From Catellatospora paridis (lineage in GTDB: Bacteria > Actinomycetota > Actinomycetes > Mycobacteriales > Micromonosporaceae): 64,000 bases of DNA. This document shows positions 17,685-26,047 of the stretch, piece after piece. The translations under genes and the position numbers were made by a program. Where the stretch lies: positions 271,141-335,140 of the forward strand of contig NZ_ML769318.1 in the NCBI RefSeq assembly GCF_009720365.1, written 5' to 3'. Position 1 is the first letter of the stretch; each line of letters opens with the position of its first letter. The notes under the pieces are model-generated. The model worked only from the letters and a program-made list of their open reading frames with translations. It was not told the origin of the DNA and ran no database searches.

Positions 17685-18311
17685 GTGTCTGAAGTTAAGA
17701 TCAGCGCCGAGCCGCGTACCGAGTTCGGCAAGGGTGGCGCGCGTCGCACCCGCCGCGCGGGCCTCGTGCCCGCCGTCATCTACGGTCACGGTGAGGCCCC
17801 GCGCCACATCGCCGTGCCGGCCCGTGAGTTCGCCGCCGCCATCCGCCACGGTGGCATCAACACCGTCTTCGAGCTCGTCGGCCCCGACGGCACCAAGACC
17901 CTGGCGCTGCCGAAGGCCATTCAGCGCGACCCGCTGAAGGACACCTTCGAGCACATCGACATGCTCATCGTGAAGCGCGGCGAGCAGGTCACCGTCGACG
18001 TGCCGGTGCACCTGGTCGGCGAGGCCGCCAAGGGCACGCTGGTCATGCACGAGCACGACAAGATCTCGGTCATCGCCGAGGCGCTGCACCTGCCGGAGTT
18101 CATCGAGGCTTCCATCGAGGGCCTCGAGGCCGGCTCGCACATCACCGCCGGCGACCTCAAGCTGCCGAAGGGCACCCAGCTGGCCGTCGACGCCGACACC
18201 ATGGTCGCCGTGGTGAACGCGGCCCCGACCGCCGAGCAGATGGAGGGCGAGACCGCCGAGGCGCCGGAGGCCGTCGAGGCCGAGGCCGAGACCGTGTCCG
18301 CCCAGGCCTGA
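17685..18311 (+). CDS. rplY: 50S ribosomal protein L25/general stress protein Ctc
   Basis: Two-domain L25 (TL5/Ctc type), 208 residues, which binds 5S rRNA. The N-terminal L25 domain spans about 1-90 ([19 protein letters not shown] through [11 protein letters not shown]). The C-terminal TL5 beta domain follows to about 185, and then a very acidic Ala/Glu tail. GTG 17685 has AGGAG 7 nt upstream. A hairpin lies between it and pth, in the usual rplY-pth order. Confidence 0.95.
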   Translation: MSEVKISAEPRTEFGKGGARRTRRAGLVPAVIYGHGEAPRHIAVPAREFAAAIRHGGINTVFELVGPDGTKTLALPKAIQRDPLKDTFEHIDMLIVKRGEQVTVDVPVHLVGEAAKGTLVMHEHDKISVIAEALHLPEFIEASIEGLEAGSHITAGDLKLPKGTQLAVDADTMVAVVNAAPTAEQMEGETAEAPEAVEAEAETVSAQA

Positions 18312-18328
18312 TCGCTTTAGCGTTAGAC

Positions 18329-18369
18329 CGTGGCGTCCTTCATGCTGTGAGAGCGTGAAGGGCGCCACG
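18329..18369 (+). terminator. hairpin between rplY and pth
   Basis: CGTGGCGTCCTTCA (18329-18342) pairs with TGAAGGGCGCCACG (18356-18369) with one mismatch. It has no T-run. It may attenuate rplY-pth read-through. Confidence 0.5.
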
Positions 18370-18390
18370 AGCGTATTCAGGGGAGTGTTG

Positions 18391-18984
18391 ATGGAGCAGG
18401 CCGCACCGTGGCTGATCGTCGGCCTGGGCAATCCGGGACCGCAGTACGCCGGCAACCGGCACAACGTCGGGTTCTTCATCGCCGACCTGCTCGCCGAGCG
18501 CACCGGCGCGAAGTTCGGCCGACACCGCAAGGCCGTCGCCGACGTCGCCGAGGCCCGGCTCGGGTTCGGCGTGGACGCGCCGCGGCTGGTCCTGGTGAAG
18601 CCGCTGACCTACATGAACCTGTCCGGCGGTCCCGCCGCGGCGCTGAGCCAGTTCTACAAGGTGCCGCCGGAGCAGATCATCGCCGTGCACGACGAGCTGG
18701 ACATCCCGTACGGGCAGCTGCGGCTGAAGGTCGGCGGCGGCGAGGGCGGCCACAACGGGCTTCGCTCGATGACCAAGTCGCTGGCCACCAAGGAGTACCT
18801 GCGGGTGCGGTTCGGCGTGGGCCGCCCGCCCGGCCGCCAGGACCCGGCGGACTACGTGCTGTCGGACTTCTCCGCGGTGGAGCGCAAGGAGCTGGAGTTC
18901 CTGGTGGACCGGGCTGCGGACGCGGTGGAGGCGATCGTGAAGAGCGGTCTGGCCGCGGCCCAGCTGACGTACCACACCGCCTGA
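18391..18984 (+). CDS. pth: peptidyl-tRNA hydrolase
   Basis: Pth, 197 residues, which cleaves peptidyl-tRNA released from stalled ribosomes. Motifs are [19 protein letters not shown] with the catalytic histidine, the [10 protein letters not shown] loop with the substrate Asn, HDELD(I)PYG with the catalytic Asp, and [16 protein letters not shown] 18391 follows GGGGAG at 5 nt. An in-frame GTG at 18355 lies inside the upstream hairpin and was rejected. Confidence 0.96.
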   Translation: MEQAAPWLIVGLGNPGPQYAGNRHNVGFFIADLLAERTGAKFGRHRKAVADVAEARLGFGVDAPRLVLVKPLTYMNLSGGPAAALSQFYKVPPEQIIAVHDELDIPYGQLRLKVGGGEGGHNGLRSMTKSLATKEYLRVRFGVGRPPGRQDPADYVLSDFSAVERKELEFLVDRAADAVEAIVKSGLAAAQLTYHTA

Positions 18985-19103
18985 TCCCCGACAGTTCGCC
19001 GCCGTCACATTTGCCCCATTCTCGCGTTGTAACCGTCAGGCGCACCTTCCCTGCCCGATTTCTGCAGGCCGCAGGTGTTGCCGGGTCGTGACGGGGGGAT
19101 TCC

Positions 19104-20747
19104 ATGGAGCAGCGCCGAGGCGACGATCGGCGCGGCCCGCGGCCCTACCCGCAACGCCACCGGCACATCGACGCCTCCGGGGCGCTGTCCTACACCGCGA
19201 CCCCCACGCCCGCCGGACCCGCGCCGTTCAGCCCCGCGCCGGTCGGCCTGGTCGCGGTGCGCCCGCAGACGCCGCAGCACCGGCCCGCCGCGGGACGCCG
19301 CCCACTGCACCGCGGCAGCACCCACATCGGCACCCCGGTCCGCGAGCTGGACCGCCGCAGGGGCTGGGAGCAGCGCTACCTGCGCACCCTGCTGGGCTCG
19401 GACCTGCTTGTCGGCGCGGCCGCCGGGGTGCTGGTCTACATGCTGCGCTTCGGCACCTCGATCACCCCGTACACCAGGACCTACGCCCTGCTTTCGCTGG
19501 CACTGCCGTTCGCGCTGCTCGCGTCGCTGGCGCTGACCAGGGCCTACGACAAGCGCTACCTGTACGTCGGCACGCAGGAGTACGACCGGGTCATGCGCGG
19601 CGGGCTGTGGCTGATCGCGAGCGCGGCGATCGGCTCGTACGCCCTGGAACTGCCCACCGCCCGCTCGTACGTGCTCATCGCGTTGCCGGCCGCCACCGGC
19701 ACCCTGGTGCTGACCCGCTTCCTGATCCGCAAGCGGCTGCACCGGCGGCGCGAGCGCGGTTCCTGCCTGCGCCGGACCATCGTGGTCGGGCACGAACTGG
19801 CGATCATCGGCATGACCCGGCAGCTGTGCCGTGAGCGCTTCCACGGCCTGGAGGTCGTCGGCGCGTGCGTCCCGCGCGGCAGCGACGGCCGGGTCGGCCT
19901 GCCCGTGTACGGCACCTTCGACGACGTCGCGCCGGCGGTGCGGGCCGCGGGCGCGGACACCGTGATCGTGCTCAGCTGCCCTGAGCTGGACGGGCACGCG
20001 CTGCGCCGGATGGCCTGGCAGCTGGAGCGCGACGAGATCGACCTGATCGTGGCCAGCGCCCTGATCGACGTGGCCGGCGGTCGCACCACCATCCGCCCGG
20101 TGGACGGGCTGCCGATGTTGCACGTGGAACATCCGCGGCTGTCCGGCGGCAGCCGGGTGGTGAAGGAGCTGATGGACCGGGCCGGAGCGGCGCTGCTGCT
20201 GGTGCTGTTCGCACCGCTGCTGCTGGTGATCGCGATGGCGCTGCGCATCGACTCCCCCGGCCCGGCCCTGTTCAAGCAGGTGCGGGTCGGCAGGGACGGC
20301 CGTGAATTCGTCATCTACAAGTTCCGTACCATGTATACCGACGCCGAAGCGCGGCTGGCCGAGCTGAGGCATCTCAACGAGCACGACGGGGTGCTGTTCA
20401 AGATCCGGGACGATCCGCGGGTGACCGCGATGGGCCGCTGGATGCGCCGCTACTCGCTGGACGAGCTGCCGCAGTTGCTGAACGTGCTGCTGGGACAGAT
20501 GTCGCTGGTGGGGCCACGGCCGCCGCTGCCCTGCGAGGTTGCCGCATACGCCGACGACGTGCGGCGCAGGCTGGCGGTGAAGCCCGGCATGACAGGACTC
20601 TGGCAGGTCTCCGGGCGATCCGACCTGCCGTGGGAGGAGGCGGTCCGATTGGATCTCCGCTATGTCGAGAACTGGTCGATGTCCATGGACCTGCTCATCC
20701 TCCTGCGTACACTGACCGCCGTCGCCCGTAGCTCTGGAGCGTATTGA
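19104..20747 (+). CDS. polyprenyl-phosphate sugar-1-phosphate transferase (exopolysaccharide initiation)
   Basis: Polyisoprenyl-phosphate hexose-1-phosphate transferase of the WbaP/CpsE type, 547 residues, which starts glycan assembly on undecaprenyl phosphate at the membrane. A basic, Pro-rich cytoplasmic N-terminus (~1-90) precedes four helices (about 97-205). A CoA-binding-like domain follows (IVVGHELAIIGMTRQL through GADTVIVLS). After a fifth hydrophobic segment (LLLVLFAPLLLVIAMALRID) comes the bacterial sugar transferase domain with DSPGPALFKQVRVGRDG, the YKFRTM motif, LDELPQLLNVL, GPRPP and KPGMTGLWQ. No other glycosyltransferases are adjacent. Its stop overlaps the cysQ start by one base (TGATG), which implies co-translation. 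Confidence 0.93.
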   Translation: MEQRRGDDRRGPRPYPQRHRHIDASGALSYTATPTPAGPAPFSPAPVGLVAVRPQTPQHRPAAGRRPLHRGSTHIGTPVRELDRRRGWEQRYLRTLLGSDLLVGAAAGVLVYMLRFGTSITPYTRTYALLSLALPFALLASLALTRAYDKRYLYVGTQEYDRVMRGGLWLIASAAIGSYALELPTARSYVLIALPAATGTLVLTRFLIRKRLHRRRERGSCLRRTIVVGHELAIIGMTRQLCRERFHGLEVVGACVPRGSDGRVGLPVYGTFDDVAPAVRAAGADTVIVLSCPELDGHALRRMAWQLERDEIDLIVASALIDVAGGRTTIRPVDGLPMLHVEHPRLSGGSRVVKELMDRAGAALLLVLFAPLLLVIAMALRIDSPGPALFKQVRVGRDGREFVIYKFRTMYTDAEARLAELRHLNEHDGVLFKIRDDPRVTAMGRWMRRYSLDELPQLLNVLLGQMSLVGPRPPLPCEVAAYADDVRRRLAVKPGMTGLWQVSGRSDLPWEEAVRLDLRYVENWSMSMDLLILLRTLTAVARSSGAY

Positions 20748-21526
20748 TGCCCCCGGTGGAAGACGGCGCGTTCGCCGTATGGCTGGCCCGACAGGCCGGC
20801 GACCTGCTGCTCGCCCTGCGTGACGAACTCGGCTTCGAAGACCCGGCGGGCCTGCGCGCCGCCGGCGACAAGCGTTCGCACGACCTGCTCATGACCGAGC
20901 TGTCCCGCTGGCGTCCCGCGGACGCGGTGCTGTCCGAGGAGGGCGTGGACGACCCCGCCCGGCTTACCGCCAACCGGCTGTGGATCATCGACCCGCTCGA
21001 CGGCACCCGCGAGTTCGGCGAGCAGGGCCGCGCAGACTGGGCCGTGCACGTCGCGCTGTGGCGGCGCACCGGCGAGCACGGGGGTGTGCTCGCGGCGGGG
21101 GCCGTCGGCCTGCCCGCCCAGCAGCGCGTGCTCGGCAGCGTGCCGGCCGCGCCGTACCCGCCGCTGTCCCCGTCGGTGGCCGCCGGCGGCCCGATCCGGA
21201 TCGCGACCAGCCGCACCCGGCCCCCGGCGTTCCTGGCCGCGGTCGCGGCGCAGGTCGGCGCGCAGCTGGTGCCGATGGGCTCGGCCGGTGCCAAGATCGC
21301 GGCCGTGGTCACCGGTGAGGTCGACGCGTACATCCACGGCGGCGGCCAGTACGAGTGGGACTCGGCGGCCCCGGTCGCCGTCGCAGCCGCGGCGGGCCTG
21401 CACACCTCGCGCATCGACGGCTCGCCGCTGGTCTACAACCAGTCGGACGCGAGCCTGCCCGATCTGCTCGTCTGCCGCCGCGATCTGGCCGCCGACCTGC
21501 TGTCAGCTGTGTCACAGCATTCTTGA
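20747..21526 (+). CDS. cysQ: 3'(2'),5'-bisphosphate nucleotidase CysQ (inositol monophosphatase family)
   Basis: Metal-dependent phosphatase of the inositol monophosphatase superfamily, 259 residues. CysQ removes the 3'-phosphate from PAP (and PAPS), the by-product of sulfate transfer. Signatures are the glutamate in LSEEGVDD, the metal-binding WIIDPLDGTREF, and the C-terminal YEWDSAAPVAVA. ATG 20747 overlaps the preceding stop (TGATG). An upstream TTG at 20744 is unlikely. The following cysD-cysN pair supports a role in sulfur assimilation. The one-base coupling to a polysaccharide-initiating enzyme is unusual. Confidence 0.9.
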   Translation: MPPVEDGAFAVWLARQAGDLLLALRDELGFEDPAGLRAAGDKRSHDLLMTELSRWRPADAVLSEEGVDDPARLTANRLWIIDPLDGTREFGEQGRADWAVHVALWRRTGEHGGVLAAGAVGLPAQQRVLGSVPAAPYPPLSPSVAAGGPIRIATSRTRPPAFLAAVAAQVGAQLVPMGSAGAKIAAVVTGEVDAYIHGGGQYEWDSAAPVAVAAAAGLHTSRIDGSPLVYNQSDASLPDLLVCRRDLAADLLSAVSQHS

Positions 21527-21612
21527 TTCGGGTAAGCGCGACGTTTCTTGATCGGCAAGCGCGCCCGCGTGTACGTTAGATTCCCGAGTAAATCACTAGG
21601 AAAGGTCTGGAC

Positions 21613-22539
21613 ATGATCCAGCCTGCGTCTGAGCAGCCGGCTGCATACCGGGTCTCCCACCTTGACGCTCTCGAAGCCGAGAGCATCTTCGTGATGCGGG
21701 AGGTGGTGGCGGAGTTCGAGCGTCCGGTGCTGCTGTTCTCGGGTGGCAAGGATTCGATCGTCATGCTGCGCCTGGCGCAGAAGGCGTTCGCTCCGGGCCG
21801 GATCCCTTTCCCGGTGATGCACATCGACACCGGCCACAACTTCCCCGAGGTCATGGAGTACCGCGACCGCCGGGTGGAGGAACTCGGCCTGCAGCTGATC
21901 GTCGCGTCGGTGCCGGAGGCGCTCGCCCGCGGTCTGGTGACCGAGCCCGCCGGCGGTTCGCGTAACCGGATCCAGACGCCGGTGCTGCTGGACGCGGTGG
22001 ACAAGTACCGGTTCGATGCGCTGTTCGGCGGCGCGCGCCGGGACGAGGAAAAGGCCCGCGCCAAGGAGCGTGTCTTCAGCTTCCGGGATGAGTTCGGGCA
22101 GTGGGATCCGAAGAATCAGCGTCCTGAGCTGTGGAACCTTTACAACGGTCGGCATCACCCGGGTGAGTCGATCCGGGTGTTCCCGCTGTCGAACTGGACC
22201 GAGTTGGACATCTGGCACTACATCGCGCGGGAGGAGATCCCGCTGCCGTCGATCTACTACGCCCACGAGCGCGAGGTCGTGTCCCGGGACGGGATGCTGT
22301 TCGCGGTGAACGAGTTCATCGCGGCCAAGCCGGGTGAGAACGTGTTCAAGGCCCGCGTCCGCTACCGGACGGTCGGTGACGCCACGCTGACCGCCGCGGT
22401 GGCGTCCGAGGCGGACACGGTGGAGAAGGTGATCGCCGAGGTCGCCGCTACTCGGGTGACCGAGCGTGGCGCGACCCGCGGCGATGACAAGGTCAGCGAG
22501 GCGGCGATGGAAGACCGCAAGCGTGAGGGGTACTTCTGA
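21613..22539 (+). CDS. cysD: sulfate adenylyltransferase subunit 2
   Basis: CysD, 308 residues, the adenylyl-transferring subunit of ATP sulfurylase. It forms APS from ATP and sulfate together with CysN. It belongs to the PP-loop family, with the pyrophosphate-binding loop LLFSGGKDS near the N-terminus. Conserved HIDTGHNFPEV and GGARRDEEKARAKER (product-binding region) follow. ATG 21613 has AGGAAAGG 8 nt upstream. The stop overlaps the cysN start (TGATG). Confidence 0.96.
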   Translation: MIQPASEQPAAYRVSHLDALEAESIFVMREVVAEFERPVLLFSGGKDSIVMLRLAQKAFAPGRIPFPVMHIDTGHNFPEVMEYRDRRVEELGLQLIVASVPEALARGLVTEPAGGSRNRIQTPVLLDAVDKYRFDALFGGARRDEEKARAKERVFSFRDEFGQWDPKNQRPELWNLYNGRHHPGESIRVFPLSNWTELDIWHYIAREEIPLPSIYYAHEREVVSRDGMLFAVNEFIAAKPGENVFKARVRYRTVGDATLTAAVASEADTVEKVIAEVAATRVTERGATRGDDKVSEAAMEDRKREGYF

Positions 22540-23837
22540 TGACCGCTGTTGCTGAGCCCGTGGCCGAGGCCCGTTCGGGGGGCAGGGTCGACCTGCTCCG
22601 CTTCGCCACGGCCGGATCGGTGGACGACGGCAAGTCGACGTTGATCGGCCGGCTGCTCTACGACACCAAGAGCCTGTTCGAGGACCAGCTCGAAGCGGTC
22701 GAAGCCGTGTCGGCTGCCCGTGGTGACGAGTACACGAACCTCGCCCTGCTGACCGACGGCCTGCGGGCCGAGCGCGAGCAGGGCATCACCATCGACGTCG
22801 CCTACCGCTACTTCGCGACCCCGCGGCGCAAGTTCATCATCGCCGACACCCCCGGGCACATCCAGTACACCCGCAACATGGTCACCGGCGCCTCCACCGC
22901 GGACCTGGCCCTGGTCCTCGTCGACGCGCGCAAGGGCATCGTGGAGCAGTCGCGGCGGCACGCGTTCCTGTGCTCCCTGCTGCGCGTCCCGCACCTCGTG
23001 CTGTGCGTCAACAAGATGGACCTCGTCGACTTCGACCAGGCCGTCTACGACCGGATCGTCGACGAGTTCACCAGCTTCGCCGCGAAACTCGACATCACCG
23101 ACCTCGCGATCATCCCGATCAGCGCGCTCAACGGCGACAACATCGCCACCCGGTCGGCGAACATGCCGTGGTACGAAGGCCCGAGCCTGCTGCACCACCT
23201 GGAGCACGTGCACATCGCGTCCGACCGCAACCTCGTCGACGTGCGCTTCCCGGTCCAGTACGTCATCCGCCCGCAGTCCACGACCGTGACCGACTACCGC
23301 GGCTACGCGGGGCAGGTCGCCTCGGGCATCCTGAAGCCCGGTGACGAGGTCATGGTGCTGCCGTCCGGCATGACCACGAAGATCGCCGGTATCGACACCG
23401 CCGACGGGCCGGTCGCCGAGGCGTTCCCGCCGATGAGCGTGACCGTCCGGCTCGAAGACGAGCTCGACGTCTCCCGCGGTGACATGATCTGCCGGCCGCA
23501 CAACGCCCCCACCCCCGCCCAGGACATCGAGGCGCTCGTCTGCTGGATGGACGACAAGCCGCTGACCGTCGGGGCCAAGTACACGGTCAAGCACACGACC
23601 CGCACCGCCCGCGCCATCGTCAAGGGCCTGCAGTACCGGCTCGACGTCAACACCCTGCACCGCGACGACACCGCCGCGCAGCTCGGGTTGAACGACATCG
23701 GCCGCATCCGGCTGCGCACCACGGTCCCGTTGATGGCCGACGAGTACCGCCGCAACCGCACCACCGGCGGGTTCATCATCATCGACGAGGCCACCAACCG
23801 CACCGTCGCCGCCGGCATGATCATCGAAGCCGGCTGA
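22539..23837 (+). CDS. cysN: sulfate adenylyltransferase subunit 1 (GTPase)
   Basis: CysN, 432 residues, an EF-Tu-like GTPase that drives APS synthesis by CysD. G1 is AGSVDDGKST, G2 region EREQGITIDVAYRYF, G3 DTPGH, and G4 NKMD. Two beta-barrel domains follow. The protein ends after the barrels (ATNRTVAAGMIIEAG), so it lacks the C-terminal APS kinase (CysC) domain found in many actinobacterial CysNC proteins. APS may feed directly into an APS reductase, or cysC may be elsewhere. Confidence 0.96.
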   Translation: MTAVAEPVAEARSGGRVDLLRFATAGSVDDGKSTLIGRLLYDTKSLFEDQLEAVEAVSAARGDEYTNLALLTDGLRAEREQGITIDVAYRYFATPRRKFIIADTPGHIQYTRNMVTGASTADLALVLVDARKGIVEQSRRHAFLCSLLRVPHLVLCVNKMDLVDFDQAVYDRIVDEFTSFAAKLDITDLAIIPISALNGDNIATRSANMPWYEGPSLLHHLEHVHIASDRNLVDVRFPVQYVIRPQSTTVTDYRGYAGQVASGILKPGDEVMVLPSGMTTKIAGIDTADGPVAEAFPPMSVTVRLEDELDVSRGDMICRPHNAPTPAQDIEALVCWMDDKPLTVGAKYTVKHTTRTARAIVKGLQYRLDVNTLHRDDTAAQLGLNDIGRIRLRTTVPLMADEYRRNRTTGGFIIIDEATNRTVAAGMIIEAG

Positions 23838-23856
23838 CCGGGCCGCAACCACACCA

Positions 23857-23896
23857 CGGAACCGCACCCGCCCGACCCCGGGCCGGTGCGGTTCCG
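23857..23896 (+). terminator. terminator hairpin after cysN
   Basis: CGGAACCGCACC (23857-23868) pairs with GGTGCGGTTCCG (23885-23896), perfect 12 bp, followed by CGTTT. It ends the sulfate-activation operon. Confidence 0.7.
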
Positions 23897-23914
23897 CGTT
23901 TGGCCAGCCACCGG

Positions 23915-23974
23915 GCACTTTTAGGGAAAGCGCACGGTGGGAAGGCTGTTTTCGTGCGCTTTTCCGGAAAGTGC
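23915..23974. repeat. imperfect palindrome between cysN and the GNAT gene
   Basis: GCACTTTTAGGGAAAGCGCACG on the left pairs imperfectly with CGTGCGCTTTTCC-GGAAAGTGC on the right (60 nt in all). It sits between convergent genes, like the other dispersed palindromes in the window. Confidence 0.55.
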
Positions 23975-24017
23975 AGGCGACGCGATCAGGGCGCGCGGCC
24001 AGACGTCGAGGGCCGGG

Positions 24018-24461
24018 TCAGCCGGTGAGGCTGTAGCTGACATAGCCGTCGACCTCGTGGAAGCCGAGGCTGCGGTAGAGGTCGCGGGCGGCGGTGTTGT
24101 CGTGCTCGGTCTGCAGGGAGATCCGGCGCGCGTGCGCCGCGCGGGCCGCCGCCACGGCATGGGCCACCAGAGCTCGGGCGTGGCCGTTGCCGCGGTGCTC
24201 CGGTGGCACGTACAGGTCCCGGATCATCCAGAACGTGCCGAGCGTCAGGGACGCGGGCATGACCAGCGCCGTGAGCAGCCCGCAGGGGCGTCCCCCGGCG
24301 AAGGCGGCGCTGATCCGCAGGCCCGGCGGGCCCGCCTGCTCCTGCAGCCACTGCCGGGTCGCGCCGTATCCCCGCTGCTGTCCGTAGTGCGCGCGGTAGT
24401 CGTCGAACAGCTCCGCGACCGCGCCGAACGCGGCGTCGGACGGGCTCACCCAGGCGATCAT
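24018..24461 (-). CDS. GNAT-family N-acetyltransferase
   Basis: GNAT acetyltransferase of 147 residues. The acetyl-CoA site is visible as RDLYVPPEHRGNGHARALV (motif A, R/Q-x-x-G-x-G/A), followed by TEHDNTAARDLYRSLGF (motif B). ATG 24461 overlaps the stop of the upstream SPFH gene as ATGA, which indicates translational coupling. The acceptor substrate is unknown; the pairing with an SPFH protein may indicate a shared process. Confidence 0.85.
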   Translation of the reverse strand: MIAWVSPSDAAFGAVAELFDDYRAHYGQQRGYGATRQWLQEQAGPPGLRISAAFAGGRPCGLLTALVMPASLTLGTFWMIRDLYVPPEHRGNGHARALVAHAVAAARAAHARRISLQTEHDNTAARDLYRSLGFHEVDGYVSYSLTG

Positions 24462-25837
24462 TCGCGTGACGACACCGCCGACCGGATCGCGGTGACCGCG
24501 GCGGCCAGCTCGGCGACGATGCCGGACAGGCTGCCGCCGTCGGCGCCGGACAGGTTGACCGTACGCAGCTCGTCCGGCTTGGGCAGCTTGGCGACGATCT
24601 CCGGCAGCCGCGCGATCAGCTCGGCCTGCACGGCCTCGGGCGAGCGCCCGTTGGCGATGTCCTGGCTGACCCGGTCGCGCTCCAGCTCCAGCAGCGCGGC
24701 GGCGTGCAGCTGCTCGGCGCGGTCGCGGGCGACGGCCAGCTCGTGGTCCAGGGTGAGGCGCTGCAGCGTCTGCTCCAGTTCCAGGCGCAGCCGGCGCATC
24801 TCGGTCTCCTGCGCGTGCCGCTGCTGCTCCAGCTCCAGCTCGTGCAACGTCGTCTCGCTGGCCTGGCTGGCCAGCGCGCGGGCGTCGGCCTGCTCGCGCT
24901 CGCCCCGGCGCAGCCGCTCGGCGGCGTCCCGGTCGAACGCGGCGGCGGCGTTGCGGGCTTTGAGGTCGGCGAGTTCGCGGTCGTTCTCCAGGCGCTGCAG
25001 CTGGTCCAGGCGCTGGGAGGCCAGCTCGCGGCCGGTGATGATCTCCTGGGCGCCGAGCTCGGCGAGCCGGGCGAGCTGGCCCTGCTCGGAGCGGAACGGC
25101 TTCTGCAGGTTCTCCCAGAGGCGGGCGGAGGTGACCACGGCCTCCTTGATCTGCACGGTGACGATGCGCAGGCCGAGGCCGGTGTCGCTGTCGCCCGCGC
25201 CTTCGGCCACACCGCGCAGCCGGGCGGTCAGCTCCTCGATGATGGGCTGCTTGTCGCTGAGCACCTCGTGCACGCTCATGGTGGCGACCTTGTCCTTGAT
25301 CGCCGCTTCGGCCTGCTCCTTCAACTGGAGGTTGACCAGGCGCATCGGGTCGGAGGCGTCGCCGAAGTCGAGCTTGCGGTAGGCGGTGGCGATGTCCTGG
25401 ACGATCCACTGGACGTATGCCTGGACGAGCACCCCCTGCAGCTCACGGCAGATGCAGAAGGCGTTGAGCAGGATGGTCTGCATGGTGCCGGGCACCACGA
25501 GGTAGGAGTCGGTGGCCGACCGGTACCGGAAGGACGTGCCCAGTCCCAGGTGCAGGGGCTTGTCGCGGCCGCGGCGGGTGTGCACCACGAAGGCGTTCGG
25601 CGGGACCAGCACGGTCTTCCACGGGCCGAAGCCGGTGACGCGCACGTCGACGGCGGTGGGCGGGGTGGTCGCCGCCTCGGCGGCACTGCGCCGGGCCCGG
25701 TTGCTGGTGTCGCCGCCGCCACCGCCGGGCGCGGGGGCCTGGGCCATGGGGGCCTTCTTGACCCGCAGGTCCTGCTCGAGTTGTGCCGACTGGGCCACGA
25801 CCTGGTCGAGGTAGGTGTTGCGCTCCGCGGAAGCCAT
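24458..25837 (-). CDS. SPFH/band-7 domain protein with long coiled coil
   Basis: 459-residue protein. Residues ~1-60 are hydrophilic with a PGGGGG stretch and no transmembrane helix. Residues ~65-270 resemble an SPFH/prohibitin (band 7) domain (VLVPPNAFVVHTRRGRDKP through TGLGLRIVTVQIKEAVV). From ~275 to 400 there is a continuous charged, Gln/Glu/Arg/Leu-rich coiled coil, then a short C-terminal segment. This resembles flotillin-like scaffolds but lacks the usual membrane hairpin, so membrane contact may be peripheral. The two nearby starts ATG 25837 and ATG 25846 are both possible. It is coupled to a GNAT gene downstream (ATGA). Confidence 0.75.
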   Translation of the reverse strand: MASAERNTYLDQVVAQSAQLEQDLRVKKAPMAQAPAPGGGGGDTSNRARRSAAEAATTPPTAVDVRVTGFGPWKTVLVPPNAFVVHTRRGRDKPLHLGLGTSFRYRSATDSYLVVPGTMQTILLNAFCICRELQGVLVQAYVQWIVQDIATAYRKLDFGDASDPMRLVNLQLKEQAEAAIKDKVATMSVHEVLSDKQPIIEELTARLRGVAEGAGDSDTGLGLRIVTVQIKEAVVTSARLWENLQKPFRSEQGQLARLAELGAQEIITGRELASQRLDQLQRLENDRELADLKARNAAAAFDRDAAERLRRGEREQADARALASQASETTLHELELEQQRHAQETEMRRLRLELEQTLQRLTLDHELAVARDRAEQLHAAALLELERDRVSQDIANGRSPEAVQAELIARLPEIVAKLPKPDELRTVNLSGADGGSLSGIVAELAAAVTAIRSAVSSRE

Positions 25838-25946
25838 GCGCGGCATCCTGCCCCATGCCCGCAAGACCGTCCACTGTGGTGTCGGATACGAAACCGCCCC
25901 GCGCCGCCCGGCACACGGCGGACGAGCGGGGCGGTCAGTGCACCAT

Positions 25947-26021
25947 GATCACTCGACTTGCCTGGCAAGTGGGCGAACGCGGACCCAAGATACGCATAGG
26001 TGCCCGGCAAGTCGGACGATC
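25947..26021. repeat. imperfect palindrome between galK and the SPFH gene
   Basis: GATC-n3-CGACTTGCC on the left pairs with GGCAAGTCG-n3-GATC on the right around a ~45-nt centre. It lies between two minus-strand genes and could end galEK transcription. Confidence 0.5.
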
Positions 26022-26047
26022 ACGGGCGAGGGGCGCCCTTCCTTTGG

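Noticed and set aside
17387..17779. A 130-codon minus-strand frame in the prs-rplY gap
   Set aside because: It overlaps the rplY start region and has no ribosome-binding site, domain or plausible composition.
18355..18390. Upstream GTG start for pth
   Set aside because: It lies inside a hairpin and lacks a ribosome-binding site, while ATG 18391 has GGGGAG at the right distance.
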